From Planctomycetota bacterium (lineage in GTDB: Bacteria > Planctomycetota > GCA-002687715 > DRQF01): a DNA stretch of 33,208 bases. Every line of letters begins with the position of its first letter. The stretch's first letter is position 1. Position numbers and translations under genes: made by a program. This document shows positions 8,360 to 15,737 of the stretch, piece by piece. The notes beneath the pieces are model-generated. The model made no database searches. It was not told the DNA's origin and worked only from the letters and a program-made list of their open reading frames with translations. The stretch is taken from contig DRQF01000107.1 of NCBI GenBank assembly GCA_011369445.1, positions 1 through 33,208 of the forward strand, written 5' to 3'.

Positions 8360-9696
8360 GCGACCGCACAGCCCTGCGGAAGCAGCTTTGGGCCATGGCC
8401 ATGCCGCTCATGGCCAGCAATCTGTCCCAGACGATGATCTCGATGGTGGACACCCTCATGGTGGGGCACCTGCCGGAGTCCGAACCCTTAGCCGCCATGG
8501 GGCTCTCTCGCGTCATCTTCCTGGTCGTCTTTCTCGTCATCAGCTCCCCCTTCATGGGCATCCAGGCCCTCACGGCCCGACGCCTCGGTGAAGGCAAGCC
8601 CGATGATGCTGGGCGCGTCCTTCTGAACGGCCTCGCCATGGCGGGCCTCATCGGCCTCGTGGCGGGGGGGCTGGGGCTCCTCCTCGCCGAGCCCGTGGTC
8701 TTCGCCCTCTCCGATGACACGAAGGTCGCAAGCCTGGCCGCCCGCTACCTCGTCATCCGTTGGGGCGGCGCCGTCGTCGTGACCCTCCTGTGGGCGTTCA
8801 AGGGGTTCCTCTACGGACGCGGGGAGACCGGTTTCGACATGCGGGTGACCCTCGTCGTCAACCTCCTCAACGTCGGGCTGAACGTCGTGTTCATCTGGGG
8901 CGCCTTCGGCATTCCCGCCATGGGCATGCCGGGAGCAGCCCTAGCGAGCGTCCTCGCCACGACGATCGGCTTGACCCTCATGGCCCGGCGCGTGTTCAGC
9001 GCCCGGTATCGCAAGGTCGCTCTTCCTCGGGGCGGCCCCTTCTGGAACATGCGGGACGTGGCGGGGATCATCCGTCTCTCCGCGCCGCGAGCCGTGCAGG
9101 CCGTGGCCTTTGGCGCCTCGATCTTCTTTTTCGAGCGGGTGGAGGCATCGACCGGGCCGGTGGGTCTCGCCGCCTCCACCGTGATCTGGAGTTTCTTCGG
9201 GGCCTCGGTCTTGGTCGCCATCGCTCTCGGCGCTTCCGCCGCCACGATGGCCGGCCATGCGCTGGGTGCGGGCAACCCCCAGCGCGCGGAGGCGGCGGCG
9301 GAGGAGGCCATCCGGCAGGGCGTGATGTTGACGACGGGAATCGCGGTTCTCGTGGTCGCCTTCCCTCGAGCGATCCTTTCCCTCTTCACCGATGACCCCG
9401 CGGTGATCGAAGCGGGCACGGCGCCGCTGCGGCTCGTGAGCACGTTCATGTTCGTGGACTGCGTGGGCATCATCCTCGGCCGCGTGCTGTCGGCGGCGGG
9501 TTGCGCCATCTACGTGATGCTGGCGGAAATCGTCGTCTCCTTCGGCTGCATGCTGCCCGGCGCCTGGCTCATGAGCCACCTTTTCCCCGGCAACCTTCTC
9601 GCCATGTGGTCCGCCTGGGTCATCTACATCTGTTGCTGGCACGGCGCGATGATGGCGAAATTCGTCCGCGGCGGCTGGAAGCACATCCGCATCTGA
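8356..9696 (+). CDS. MATE-family multidrug/metabolite efflux transporter (NorM/DinF-like)
   Basis: This 446-residue integral membrane protein exports organic cations or other small molecules using a Na or H gradient. It starts with GTG at 8356 inside the GTGA overlap with the MoxR stop. About twelve hydrophobic segments are visible, in two halves typical of MATE proteins. The first half begins WAMAMPLMASNLSQTMISMVDTLMVGHL, containing the family hallmark of polar residues in helix 1. Later come GMPGAALASVLATTIGL, ALGASAATMAGHALGAGNPQRAE and a C-terminal pair of helices. Substrate cannot be told. The stop lies 3 bp from the stop of a second, oppositely oriented MATE gene. Confidence 0.92.
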   Translation: MSDRTALRKQLWAMAMPLMASNLSQTMISMVDTLMVGHLPESEPLAAMGLSRVIFLVVFLVISSPFMGIQALTARRLGEGKPDDAGRVLLNGLAMAGLIGLVAGGLGLLLAEPVVFALSDDTKVASLAARYLVIRWGGAVVVTLLWAFKGFLYGRGETGFDMRVTLVVNLLNVGLNVVFIWGAFGIPAMGMPGAALASVLATTIGLTLMARRVFSARYRKVALPRGGPFWNMRDVAGIIRLSAPRAVQAVAFGASIFFFERVEASTGPVGLAASTVIWSFFGASVLVAIALGASAATMAGHALGAGNPQRAEAAAEEAIRQGVMLTTGIAVLVVAFPRAILSLFTDDPAVIEAGTAPLRLVSTFMFVDCVGIILGRVLSAAGCAIYVMLAEIVVSFGCMLPGAWLMSHLFPGNLLAMWSAWVIYICCWHGAMMAKFVRGGWKHIRI

Positions 9697-9699
9697 CCC

Positions 9700-11076
9700 C
9701 TACTCCTCCCCCGCGATGGATGCCAGCATCCCCCGGCCCCGCGCGATCCAGCGGTCCCGACTGAAACTCCAGGCCATGAGGGCGCCCTTCACCGTGGTGG
9801 TGATCGTCACGGACCAAAAGACCCCCTCCGCGCCCCAACCCAGCCCATCGCAAAGCCACCACGCCAGCGGCAAGCGGGCCAGGGTGAACACGGAGATGAT
9901 CCACATGGGCGGCAAGGTGTCGCCCGCCCCTCCGAAGGCTTCGTAAAGAACGATCTCCACCGCGAGCGGCACCTGGCTCAAGGCCACGATGACGAGATAG
10001 GTGCGGCCGTAGCCGTGGAGGACCTCCTGTCCCGGCGCGAAGAACTGAAGGAGGGGTTCGCGGAAAAAGACGAAGACTCCGCTCGCCATGAGCGCCAGCG
10101 CCGATCCCAAACCGACGGCCAGCCAAGCTCCCCGTCGCGCACGCATGGGATGCCCGGCCCCGAGATTCTGACCGACCCAGGCCGCCGCCACCGTGGCCAC
10201 ACCCACCAACGACGCCCAGGAGATGGACTCGATCTTCTGGCCGATGGCGAAGGCGCCGAGCGCTTCGTCGCCGAAGGGTGCCAGGAAACTCGCAAGCCCG
10301 AGAAAAGTCAGGCAGTAGAGCAGGCCCCCTCCCGCGGCGGGCGCGCCGATCTTGAGAAAGCGGACGTACTCCGAGCGCAGCAGCATCCGACCCCAGGGGC
10401 GAAAAGAAACGTGGCCTCGGCGGACGAGCAAAAGGAGCCCCGCGAGCACCGCCGCCATGCGGCACGCCACGGTGGCCCACGCGGCCCCCACGACGCCGTG
10501 CCCGGCCACGGGGCCCCATCCCAGAACGAGGAGGGGATCGAGGGCGAGATTCAAAAGGAGCGCGCCGGCCAGGAGAAAGACGGGGCTCTTGGTGTCCCCC
10601 CGGGCCCGAAAGACGGCGTCCACGGTTCCGAACCCGAAGATGGACAGCGCGCCTCCCAGCAACACGCCCAGGTAGTCCCGAGAAAGTTGTGCGGCACCAG
10701 GCTCGACCCGGGTCCATGCCACCACCAGGTCCCTGAGGGGAAGCCCCACCACGAGGGCCACCCCCCAAAGCAGAACCGCGAAAACAAAACCACGGGCGGC
10801 GGCGCGCCGCGCGCGGTCCTCCATCCCCGCCCCCACGGACTGGGAAACGACCGCAAGCACCGCGGTGACCACCATGTGTTCGAGGGAAAAAAGACACCAC
10901 AGGCCGTAGGTGCCCACGGCGAGGGCCGCCAGCTCCGGGCCGGGCTGGGCCAAGCGCCCCACCCAGAAAGCGTCCACGACTTCGAAGAGGGCAAAGAGGA
11001 TCTGCAGGCCCACGGCGCCCGGTAAGAGCGCCCGCATGTGTGCGCCGAATCGTCCCTGAGTGAGATCCCTTTCCAT
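9700..11076 (-). CDS. MATE-family efflux transporter, second copy, tail to tail with the first
   Basis: The product has 458 residues and about twelve membrane segments. Family signs are the first helix (GAVGLQILFALFEVVDAFWVGRLAQPG), the loop SQSVGAGMEDRARRAA and the second-half start KIGAPAAGGGLLYCLTFLGLASFLAPFGDEALGAFAIGQKI, followed by AAAWVGQNLGAGHPMRARRG. The ATG at 11076 (MERDLTQGRFGAH) is chosen because it places a normal short cytoplasmic tail before helix 1; an in-frame upstream start at 11109 would add 11 residues. No good ribosome site is visible for either. It is clearly diverged from the 8356 transporter, so this is not a recent duplication. Substrate unknown. Confidence 0.9.
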   Translation of the reverse strand: MERDLTQGRFGAHMRALLPGAVGLQILFALFEVVDAFWVGRLAQPGPELAALAVGTYGLWCLFSLEHMVVTAVLAVVSQSVGAGMEDRARRAAARGFVFAVLLWGVALVVGLPLRDLVVAWTRVEPGAAQLSRDYLGVLLGGALSIFGFGTVDAVFRARGDTKSPVFLLAGALLLNLALDPLLVLGWGPVAGHGVVGAAWATVACRMAAVLAGLLLLVRRGHVSFRPWGRMLLRSEYVRFLKIGAPAAGGGLLYCLTFLGLASFLAPFGDEALGAFAIGQKIESISWASLVGVATVAAAWVGQNLGAGHPMRARRGAWLAVGLGSALALMASGVFVFFREPLLQFFAPGQEVLHGYGRTYLVIVALSQVPLAVEIVLYEAFGGAGDTLPPMWIISVFTLARLPLAWWLCDGLGWGAEGVFWSVTITTTVKGALMAWSFSRDRWIARGRGMLASIAGEE

Positions 11077-11141
11077 GGGGGAGGCTATCCGTCCGCAAGC
11101 GCACGGCAAGACGCCGGGTTCGGTCCGAATGGGCCCTCCGC

Positions 11142-11169
11142 TTGATCTTCACCCTGCACCGCATATATT
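11142..11169 (+). promoter_or_regulatory. Sigma70-type promoter for tRNA-Pro
   Basis: TTGATC (11142-11147) and TATATT (11164-11169) are separated by 16 bp. The -10 matches the consensus at five of six bases and the -35 at four of six. Transcription would begin near 11176, giving a leader of about 60 nt before the tRNA. Housekeeping-type promoter by inspection only. Confidence 0.55.
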
Positions 11170-11237
11170 CATCGGACCGATGGAGGTGCGATCGACCCAA
11201 CCCCCGCATCCCCTTCGGCGGAGTTCGACTCCAAACC

Positions 11238-11312
<75 letters not shown>

Positions 11313-11320
11313 CTGCGGCT

Positions 11321-11363
11321 AAGGGCCTGTCACGACGCAAGTTATGACAGGCCCTTGGTTTTT
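11321..11363 (+). terminator. Rho-independent terminator of tRNA-Pro
   Basis: A perfect 12-bp stem AAGGGCCTGTCA (11321-11332) pairs with TGACAGGCCCTT (11345-11356) over a 12-nt loop and is followed by GGTTTTT. This is the clearest intrinsic terminator in the window. Confidence 0.9.
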
Positions 11364-11440
11364 GTACAGCCCCCCTCCATTCCGCCCTGAACACACTTTG
11401 AACACAGATCCCCGTTCCATCTGACCCACTGTCCGTGGTG

Positions 11441-11514
11441 GTCGGGTCGGCCAGGGGGATTGCTCCCCCCGGCCCTCCACAGATCCGGACGTGCGCAATT
11501 GACGCATCCGGCTG
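11441..11514 (-). mobile_element. Group II intron 3-prime end (domains V and VI), RT-less relic
   Basis: Read on the minus strand, 11513-11481 gives AGCCGGATGCG, a short loop, then CGCACGTCCGG and ATCT. This matches the domain V pattern of bacterial group II introns: AGC triad, paired CCGG arms, ACG bulge region. It is followed directly by a long hairpin (GGCC-GGGGG ... CCCCC-TGGCC, 11474-11449) and CCGACCCGAC, which looks like domain VI and the 3-prime splice end near 11441. No reverse transcriptase or maturase coding sequence exists upstream: only about 235 bp separate domain V from the next gene. A GTGCG, the usual 5-prime intron end, occurs on the minus strand at 11740-11736, which would define a 300-nt element, but domain I cannot be confirmed. 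The base of the domain V helix shows mismatches, so it may be dead. The surrounding gap 11364-11748 holds no gene. Confidence 0.6.
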
Positions 11515-11569
11515 CTACCGGGCACGAAACGTGACCCCCCTCCCGCCGGCTGGGAAGCCGGTGGAGGGT

Positions 11570-11601
11570 GCCGGGGGCAGGGCATATGCCCTGCCCCCGG
11601 C
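11570..11601. repeat. Perfect 32-bp palindrome
   Basis: GCCGGGGGCAGGGCAT (11570-11585) is followed at once by its exact reverse complement (11586-11601). Just before it, CCGGCT and AGCCGG (11545-11560) form a GGGA-capped hairpin with a further set of outer pairs. Both lie between the intron domain V and the next gene, where intron domain IV would be, so they may be the shortened domain IV of the element. They could equally be protein-binding or transcription-end structures. Confidence 0.85.
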
Positions 11602-11748
11602 GCGGAAAGTCACCTGGTTTCCGGACGTCTACCCCCCTGGTATTCTCCGGGTCTCTGAAACCTGTAATCTGGAGGAAATCGGAGGTGATCTCCCCCCCGG
11701 TCTCATTGTGGTTCACCGAATCGGGTCTATAGGAACGCACCGAATTTC

Positions 11749-13035
11749 ATGAAATGCACGCTCATACATTTCCTCCTATTCCTCCTCTTACCCAAAACTG
11801 GACTCGCACAAACTGCCGAGGAGTCTCTGTTCGAGGCTACTTTTCGGCAGTCGATCAAAATCCCGGCAAGGAAACAGACGAAACGAAAGCGGACGTTCCT
11901 GCTTAGTTACATCACTGTCCGAAGCGACAAAAGCGTATTTGTCGAACGGCGGGTCTATCTCGTTCACCCAATTCTGATTTGGAAGCGGCCAGTCCTTGCG
12001 GAGATCTACCTATATCGGGTTGACGACCTGGAAGATAAATGCCAAGCGACGATTGGACCACTCATATATGGATCGTTTGCGCCCAGGGCTCCGCTTCTTC
12101 CAAAGGAATTCAGGATCGAAAGGGATGCTGCCCGATTGACGCATCACTTGGGTGACGGCGCTGAGATCGATGTGATGCTCACACGATTGAGAAAGCCGGA
12201 TGGAGGACTGGTCGTCAAGGCGCGCCAAGTAGGCAAGTCAAGGTTGACGACCATGAAGACGGACCAGCGGCCATGGTCGTGTGGGCGATGGAGGCAGATG
12301 TACTCGATTGGCCCGATGGGGCGCCTGTCGAGCTACTCGGGTGCGCTGGAAGTCCATGACAGCTACGCGGTCGCCTTTTCCCAATTCGATCTGAGGCGAA
12401 AAGGTCGCCCGCGTTCACTTGACGGCCGTTTGGCTAAGGCGCGTTGGGAGGAACTTTGGCGATTCGCGACGGACGAGGTGCGCGTGTCGGAATTGAAGTA
12501 CCAGGAGAAGGAAGTTCACGACTTCTTGAGAGTGAAAGAGTCGGAAGAGGCTCAGAATGCCAGGAGAGAGCGCGATACTCAGGCGCGGATCAAGAGAATC
12601 CTCGGAAAGAAGTTCCCGATTGCTGGCCTGACGAAGATCAGCGACGGCAAGGCGTTTACGCTCCCAGCCTCCGGATGTGTCGCCGTACTGTGGTCCATCA
12701 AGTGTCCGGCCTGTCACAAGGAGCTGCGGTGGTTGACTGAGCAAGAGAGGAGTGATCATGGGAGACCGGGGGTGACGATCGTCGCTATCAATGCAATCGA
12801 TGCGATTCCCAAAACGAGGGAGCACGTGAATGCCCTCGGTTGGTCGTTCCCGGTGCTCAGTGGGAAGAAGGATATCTTCCAGTTTCTCGGCTTGGAATCC
12901 GTCCCGATCACAGTATGGATCCGGGCCGACGGAAGCGTCGGAGACTGTGTGCTCGGATATCGGAGGGGACGGGTGAAGTCGCTGATGAGAAAGGCTAGCG
13001 AGGCAGCCCACGTGACGCATGAGGAGGTGAAATGA
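11749..13035 (+). CDS. Secreted protein with C-terminal thioredoxin-like (TlpA-type) domain
   Basis: The 428-residue protein starts with a good signal peptide (MKCTLIHFLLFLLLPKTGLA, cleavage near Ala-Gln, residue 21). Residues about 25-270 are basic, of unknown fold and end in a charged helical stretch. Residues about 285-428 look like a TlpA/AhpC-type thioredoxin fold: PIAGLTKISDGKAFTL, then VAVLWSIKCPACHKELRWL with the redox pair Cys319-Pro-Ala-Cys322, and the cis-proline loop SVPI (Pro386) before a final strand and helix. It probably exchanges disulfides outside the cytoplasm. No good ribosome site lies before the ATG. The DNA is visibly AT-richer, with more Lys, Ile and AGG/ATA-type codons than its neighbours. 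Together with the tRNA and intron relic upstream this suggests recent acquisition. Confidence 0.75.
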   Translation: MKCTLIHFLLFLLLPKTGLAQTAEESLFEATFRQSIKIPARKQTKRKRTFLLSYITVRSDKSVFVERRVYLVHPILIWKRPVLAEIYLYRVDDLEDKCQATIGPLIYGSFAPRAPLLPKEFRIERDAARLTHHLGDGAEIDVMLTRLRKPDGGLVVKARQVGKSRLTTMKTDQRPWSCGRWRQMYSIGPMGRLSSYSGALEVHDSYAVAFSQFDLRRKGRPRSLDGRLAKARWEELWRFATDEVRVSELKYQEKEVHDFLRVKESEEAQNARRERDTQARIKRILGKKFPIAGLTKISDGKAFTLPASGCVAVLWSIKCPACHKELRWLTEQERSDHGRPGVTIVAINAIDAIPKTREHVNALGWSFPVLSGKKDIFQFLGLESVPITVWIRADGSVGDCVLGYRRGRVKSLMRKASEAAHVTHEEVK

Positions 13036-13068
13036 GGGTCTCCTCCACATTTTGTGGAGGAGAGCCTC
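13034..13068 (+). terminator. Strong stem-loop overlapping the stop of the thioredoxin-like gene
   Basis: TCTCCTCCACA (13039-13049) pairs perfectly with TGTGGAGGAGA (13053-13063) over a TTT loop. Four more pairs (GAGG/CCTC, 13034-13037 with 13065-13068) extend it after one mismatch. The stem starts at the TGA stop codon. No T-run follows, so it may stop transcription only weakly or protect the 3-prime end. Confidence 0.55.
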
Positions 13069-13168
13069 AAAGGGCAGGGCAATCTGGGACGATGGCGCCG
13101 AGGTTTGGGTTTCCAAGGGGGATCCCAATAACTTCGATGGGAACACCTGGACCCTTGACCTCATCTGA
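13064..13168 (+). pseudogene. Possible gene fragment (C-terminal remnant)
   Basis: The frame ending at the TGA 13166-13168 reads protein-like text, AIWDDGAEVWVSKGDPNNF followed by DGNTWTLDLI, with acidic residues and Trp placed as in a soluble beta domain. No start codon or ribosome site precedes it, and the preceding frame runs through the stem-loop. I suspect the tail of a lost gene, in line with other signs of rearrangement between the tRNA and 13220. Chance coding-like sequence is a real alternative. Confidence 0.2.
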
Positions 13169-13219
13169 GCTTCGGATCCTGCGTCCTCCGAGATACTCTT
13201 GGACTTGTGGAGAGCACCC

Positions 13220-15595
13220 GTGAATCGAGCCAGGCGCCCTTTTCTCGTCGTTATGACTTGGATGGGAGTCGCGGGCGTGTTGGGCCTCGCCGTGTGGTTC
13301 GCCGTCGCCGGGCAGGATGAGGATGTTTCCGAATTGCAGTCGCGAGCCCCTTCACCGGGGCTCGCTCCCGTTCATCGCGCTGATGCGTCGACGGAACGAG
13401 ACAATCCACCCCGTGTCACGAAGTTGACCGCGTGTCGGGTTCGCATCCGGTCGGCCGCTCCGCGGGCCCGAACCGTCGCGGGGCGACTCGTTTCCCTCGC
13501 GGATAAGAAGGGCCTCACTCTCGGCAGCGTGCTCGTCGAGAAGGAAGGGGCGCCCGCAGTCTTCGAACTCGCCGTGGACGCGGGGTCGCTGCTTGTCTTC
13601 GAAACCCCCGGATTTCTCCCGCAGTCCATCGAAGTCCCCCCCGCTGACGACCAAGACATGACGGATCTCGGTCAAGTCATCCTTGAACCAGAACCGAACC
13701 TCATCATCTCGTTCGACGCGCCGCTCCCCATCGCCGAAGCCCGCTTGGAGGTTCACCGACCCTGGGAACAGTTCAAGCCTGCGCCGTCGTTTTTTGGTCG
13801 CCAGCCGCTCCGTCAGGGAGAGCGGGGGCCCTGGAGCTTCGCCGTTCCCTCGGAGACGGAGTGCAGGATCACGCTCACTCCTCTCGCCGACCCCCGTTCC
13901 GAGACGTTGAACTGGGACTGGAAGGTGTCTCCGCTGGAGCCGGACGAAATCCGATCCATCGAGCTGAATCTTGAACGCGGGGCCTCACGCATCGCCCTGA
14001 AAGGGATTCCTTCACCGCTGCAAGCGGGGCAAACATTGGCGATCAACGCGGTCGACGGGACGCAACCGTTCTTCCACCACATGCGAACCGACGCGACTGT
14101 GCGAAGCAACCGGGAGGGATGGGCACGGGTCGAACCCTCACCCGGCCTGAATACGGTCCACCTCGTCGTCAGCGGCGGCCGTTCCGTCCCGTGTCGGACC
14201 ACTCGGGGCGCACTCCAGTTTCCGCTCGAAGAAGGAATGACGACCGAGATCCGCCCCACCGAGCCCCTCGTTCGCATTCGTGTTCTGCACCAAGACGCGG
14301 ACGGTCGACGTCATCCCTACAGGCGTGCCGCCGTCGGGTTCAGTCACATGCCAACCACGCTCGTCGAATGCCAAGACGGATGGCTGCTGGCGCGAAAGGA
14401 GGATTTCGATCATGCGACAAGCCTCATCGTTCGGGCCGGCAGCACGGGGAAGGTGTCGGAGGTGGACCGGACGTCGATCGAGGAACTCGGCGACGACGCC
14501 TACGCCGTGACTTTGGGGCTCGCCGTGGACGTCTTCATCACTCCGGACACCTCGAAGCTCCGTGAGACATTGCCGGCAGAATCCATCCGCGTCGCTCTCG
14601 TCCCTTCGTCGAGCGCTGTCGTCGGTGGGGATCGACGCAGGAATGCCTTCACGTCCTTCGATGTCGAAAGCGGGGCGTGGCGCTTCCCTGCTGTCACTCC
14701 AGGCAGCTATGACGTCCGAGCTTGGGTGGACCGACTTCCCGATTCGGTGGAGAGCGAGCTTCTTGCCCGCTGGGGTGCGAGCCCCCGGTTCGTCATGAAG
14801 TCGCTGGGATCGATCACGGTGGGCGCGAGGCCGGCCGAGCAGCACATCGCCGTCGCTCTTCCATCCTTCGTGCCCAGGATTCTGCACGTCGTCAACTGGA
14901 TGGAACGACCTAACGGGCTGGGTCTCCGCGACCTCTTCATCGACGGAAACCCCTGCTTTCTCGACGAGAGCGGAGAGATGCAGAGCAAGATCACTCGAGC
15001 GTGGGATCCCATCCAACAGGTTTCCATCTCGCGATTCGAAGGCCCGCTGATCCCTTCCCGCTACTGGCATGTCGCGAAGCGTTCGGACGGATCCCTGGAA
15101 CTCCGTATCGACTGGGACGCGTGGCCCATGATGAACATCCGACTGCGTGAGCCCCTGGACGATGTCAGGATCGTGCCGATTCCGACTCCCGTGACGACGA
15201 CATCGTATCAGTCCGCGGCCGCGGGGGGCCTCCGATTCAGACAGAACGGCGACATCCTCTTTCTTCCGCTCGCGGCGTATGTTCGCCCCCTTTGGGCCGT
15301 CCTCCTTGCATTCGATGTGGACGGCCGCCACCACGTGGTGTTTCTCGATCCCCAATCGCCGGCGGGCCCCATCGATCTCTCATCTCGGGGTCGTCTGCGG
15401 GACGTCGTGATTCCCTCCAACTGGCGCGACGGGGCGGTCGACGTCCTCGCTCGGTTTCGAAGAGGGAAGAAGACCATCCTCGTCCCCCTGGGAACCCTCG
15501 CAGCTGGGGATTCCCGCCTCTGGCTGGACGACAGAGCGGACGCCGTGTTAGGTCGCCAAGAGGGAAAACTCACCGTCCTTCCGTTCCGCGACTGA
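13220..15595 (+). CDS. Membrane-anchored protein with repeated beta-sandwich domains
   Basis: The GTG at 13220 is chosen since TGGAGAG lies 5 bases before it; an in-frame TTG at 13199 would add seven residues. The 791-residue product has one N-terminal membrane segment (RRPFLVVMTWMGVAGVLGLAVWFAVAG, about residues 6-32), then a Pro/Ser-rich linker and a long outside part. The rest looks like successive immunoglobulin-like or carboxypeptidase-regulatory-like beta domains. Recurring features are LTLGSVLVEKEG, FETPGFLPQSIEV, NREGWARVEPSPGLNTVHLVVSGG and WRFPAVTPGSYDVRAWVD, the last being the typical end of such a domain. No catalytic motif is seen. The overall build resembles the 918-residue protein at 22982-25738. 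It is probably a periplasmic or surface structural protein; function unknown. Confidence 0.7.
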   Translation: MNRARRPFLVVMTWMGVAGVLGLAVWFAVAGQDEDVSELQSRAPSPGLAPVHRADASTERDNPPRVTKLTACRVRIRSAAPRARTVAGRLVSLADKKGLTLGSVLVEKEGAPAVFELAVDAGSLLVFETPGFLPQSIEVPPADDQDMTDLGQVILEPEPNLIISFDAPLPIAEARLEVHRPWEQFKPAPSFFGRQPLRQGERGPWSFAVPSETECRITLTPLADPRSETLNWDWKVSPLEPDEIRSIELNLERGASRIALKGIPSPLQAGQTLAINAVDGTQPFFHHMRTDATVRSNREGWARVEPSPGLNTVHLVVSGGRSVPCRTTRGALQFPLEEGMTTEIRPTEPLVRIRVLHQDADGRRHPYRRAAVGFSHMPTTLVECQDGWLLARKEDFDHATSLIVRAGSTGKVSEVDRTSIEELGDDAYAVTLGLAVDVFITPDTSKLRETLPAESIRVALVPSSSAVVGGDRRRNAFTSFDVESGAWRFPAVTPGSYDVRAWVDRLPDSVESELLARWGASPRFVMKSLGSITVGARPAEQHIAVALPSFVPRILHVVNWMERPNGLGLRDLFIDGNPCFLDESGEMQSKITRAWDPIQQVSISRFEGPLIPSRYWHVAKRSDGSLELRIDWDAWPMMNIRLREPLDDVRIVPIPTPVTTTSYQSAAAGGLRFRQNGDILFLPLAAYVRPLWAVLLAFDVDGRHHVVFLDPQSPAGPIDLSSRGRLRDVVIPSNWRDGAVDVLARFRRGKKTILVPLGTLAAGDSRLWLDDRADAVLGRQEGKLTVLPFRD

Positions 15596-15737
15596 GCGCC
15601 GACCACACCTGTGCCGCTCACAGCTCCGTCAAACTTTCCGGAACTCAAAAGCCGGGAATCGGTGGACGCTGAGGGGGTTGCCGGGGTCGATTCTCCGTGA
15701 GAACCTGGTGTGGAGAGATTGAAAGGATAACGGCCTC

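Noticed and set aside
11321-11514. Group IIC intron inserted at the tRNA-Pro terminator in the usual way
   Set aside because: Such introns sit downstream of a terminator in the same orientation; this relic is on the opposite strand and about 75 bp away.
11342-11740. Minus-strand ORF across the intron relic
   Set aside because: It covers the structured domain V-VI sequence and palindromes, has no protein family features and is better explained as non-coding RNA.
13034-13068. Hidden ribosome-binding switch (GGAGGAG in the stem)
   Set aside because: No start codon at a useful distance follows the GGAGGAG, and the element overlaps the upstream stop codon, so a 3-prime end role is simpler.
13031-13240. 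A second recoded TGA (13166) joining the upstream peptide to the beta-sandwich gene
   Set aside because: Although in frame, the downstream gene has its own GTG, ribosome site and N-terminal anchor helix, and no stem-loop or homology spans the TGA.
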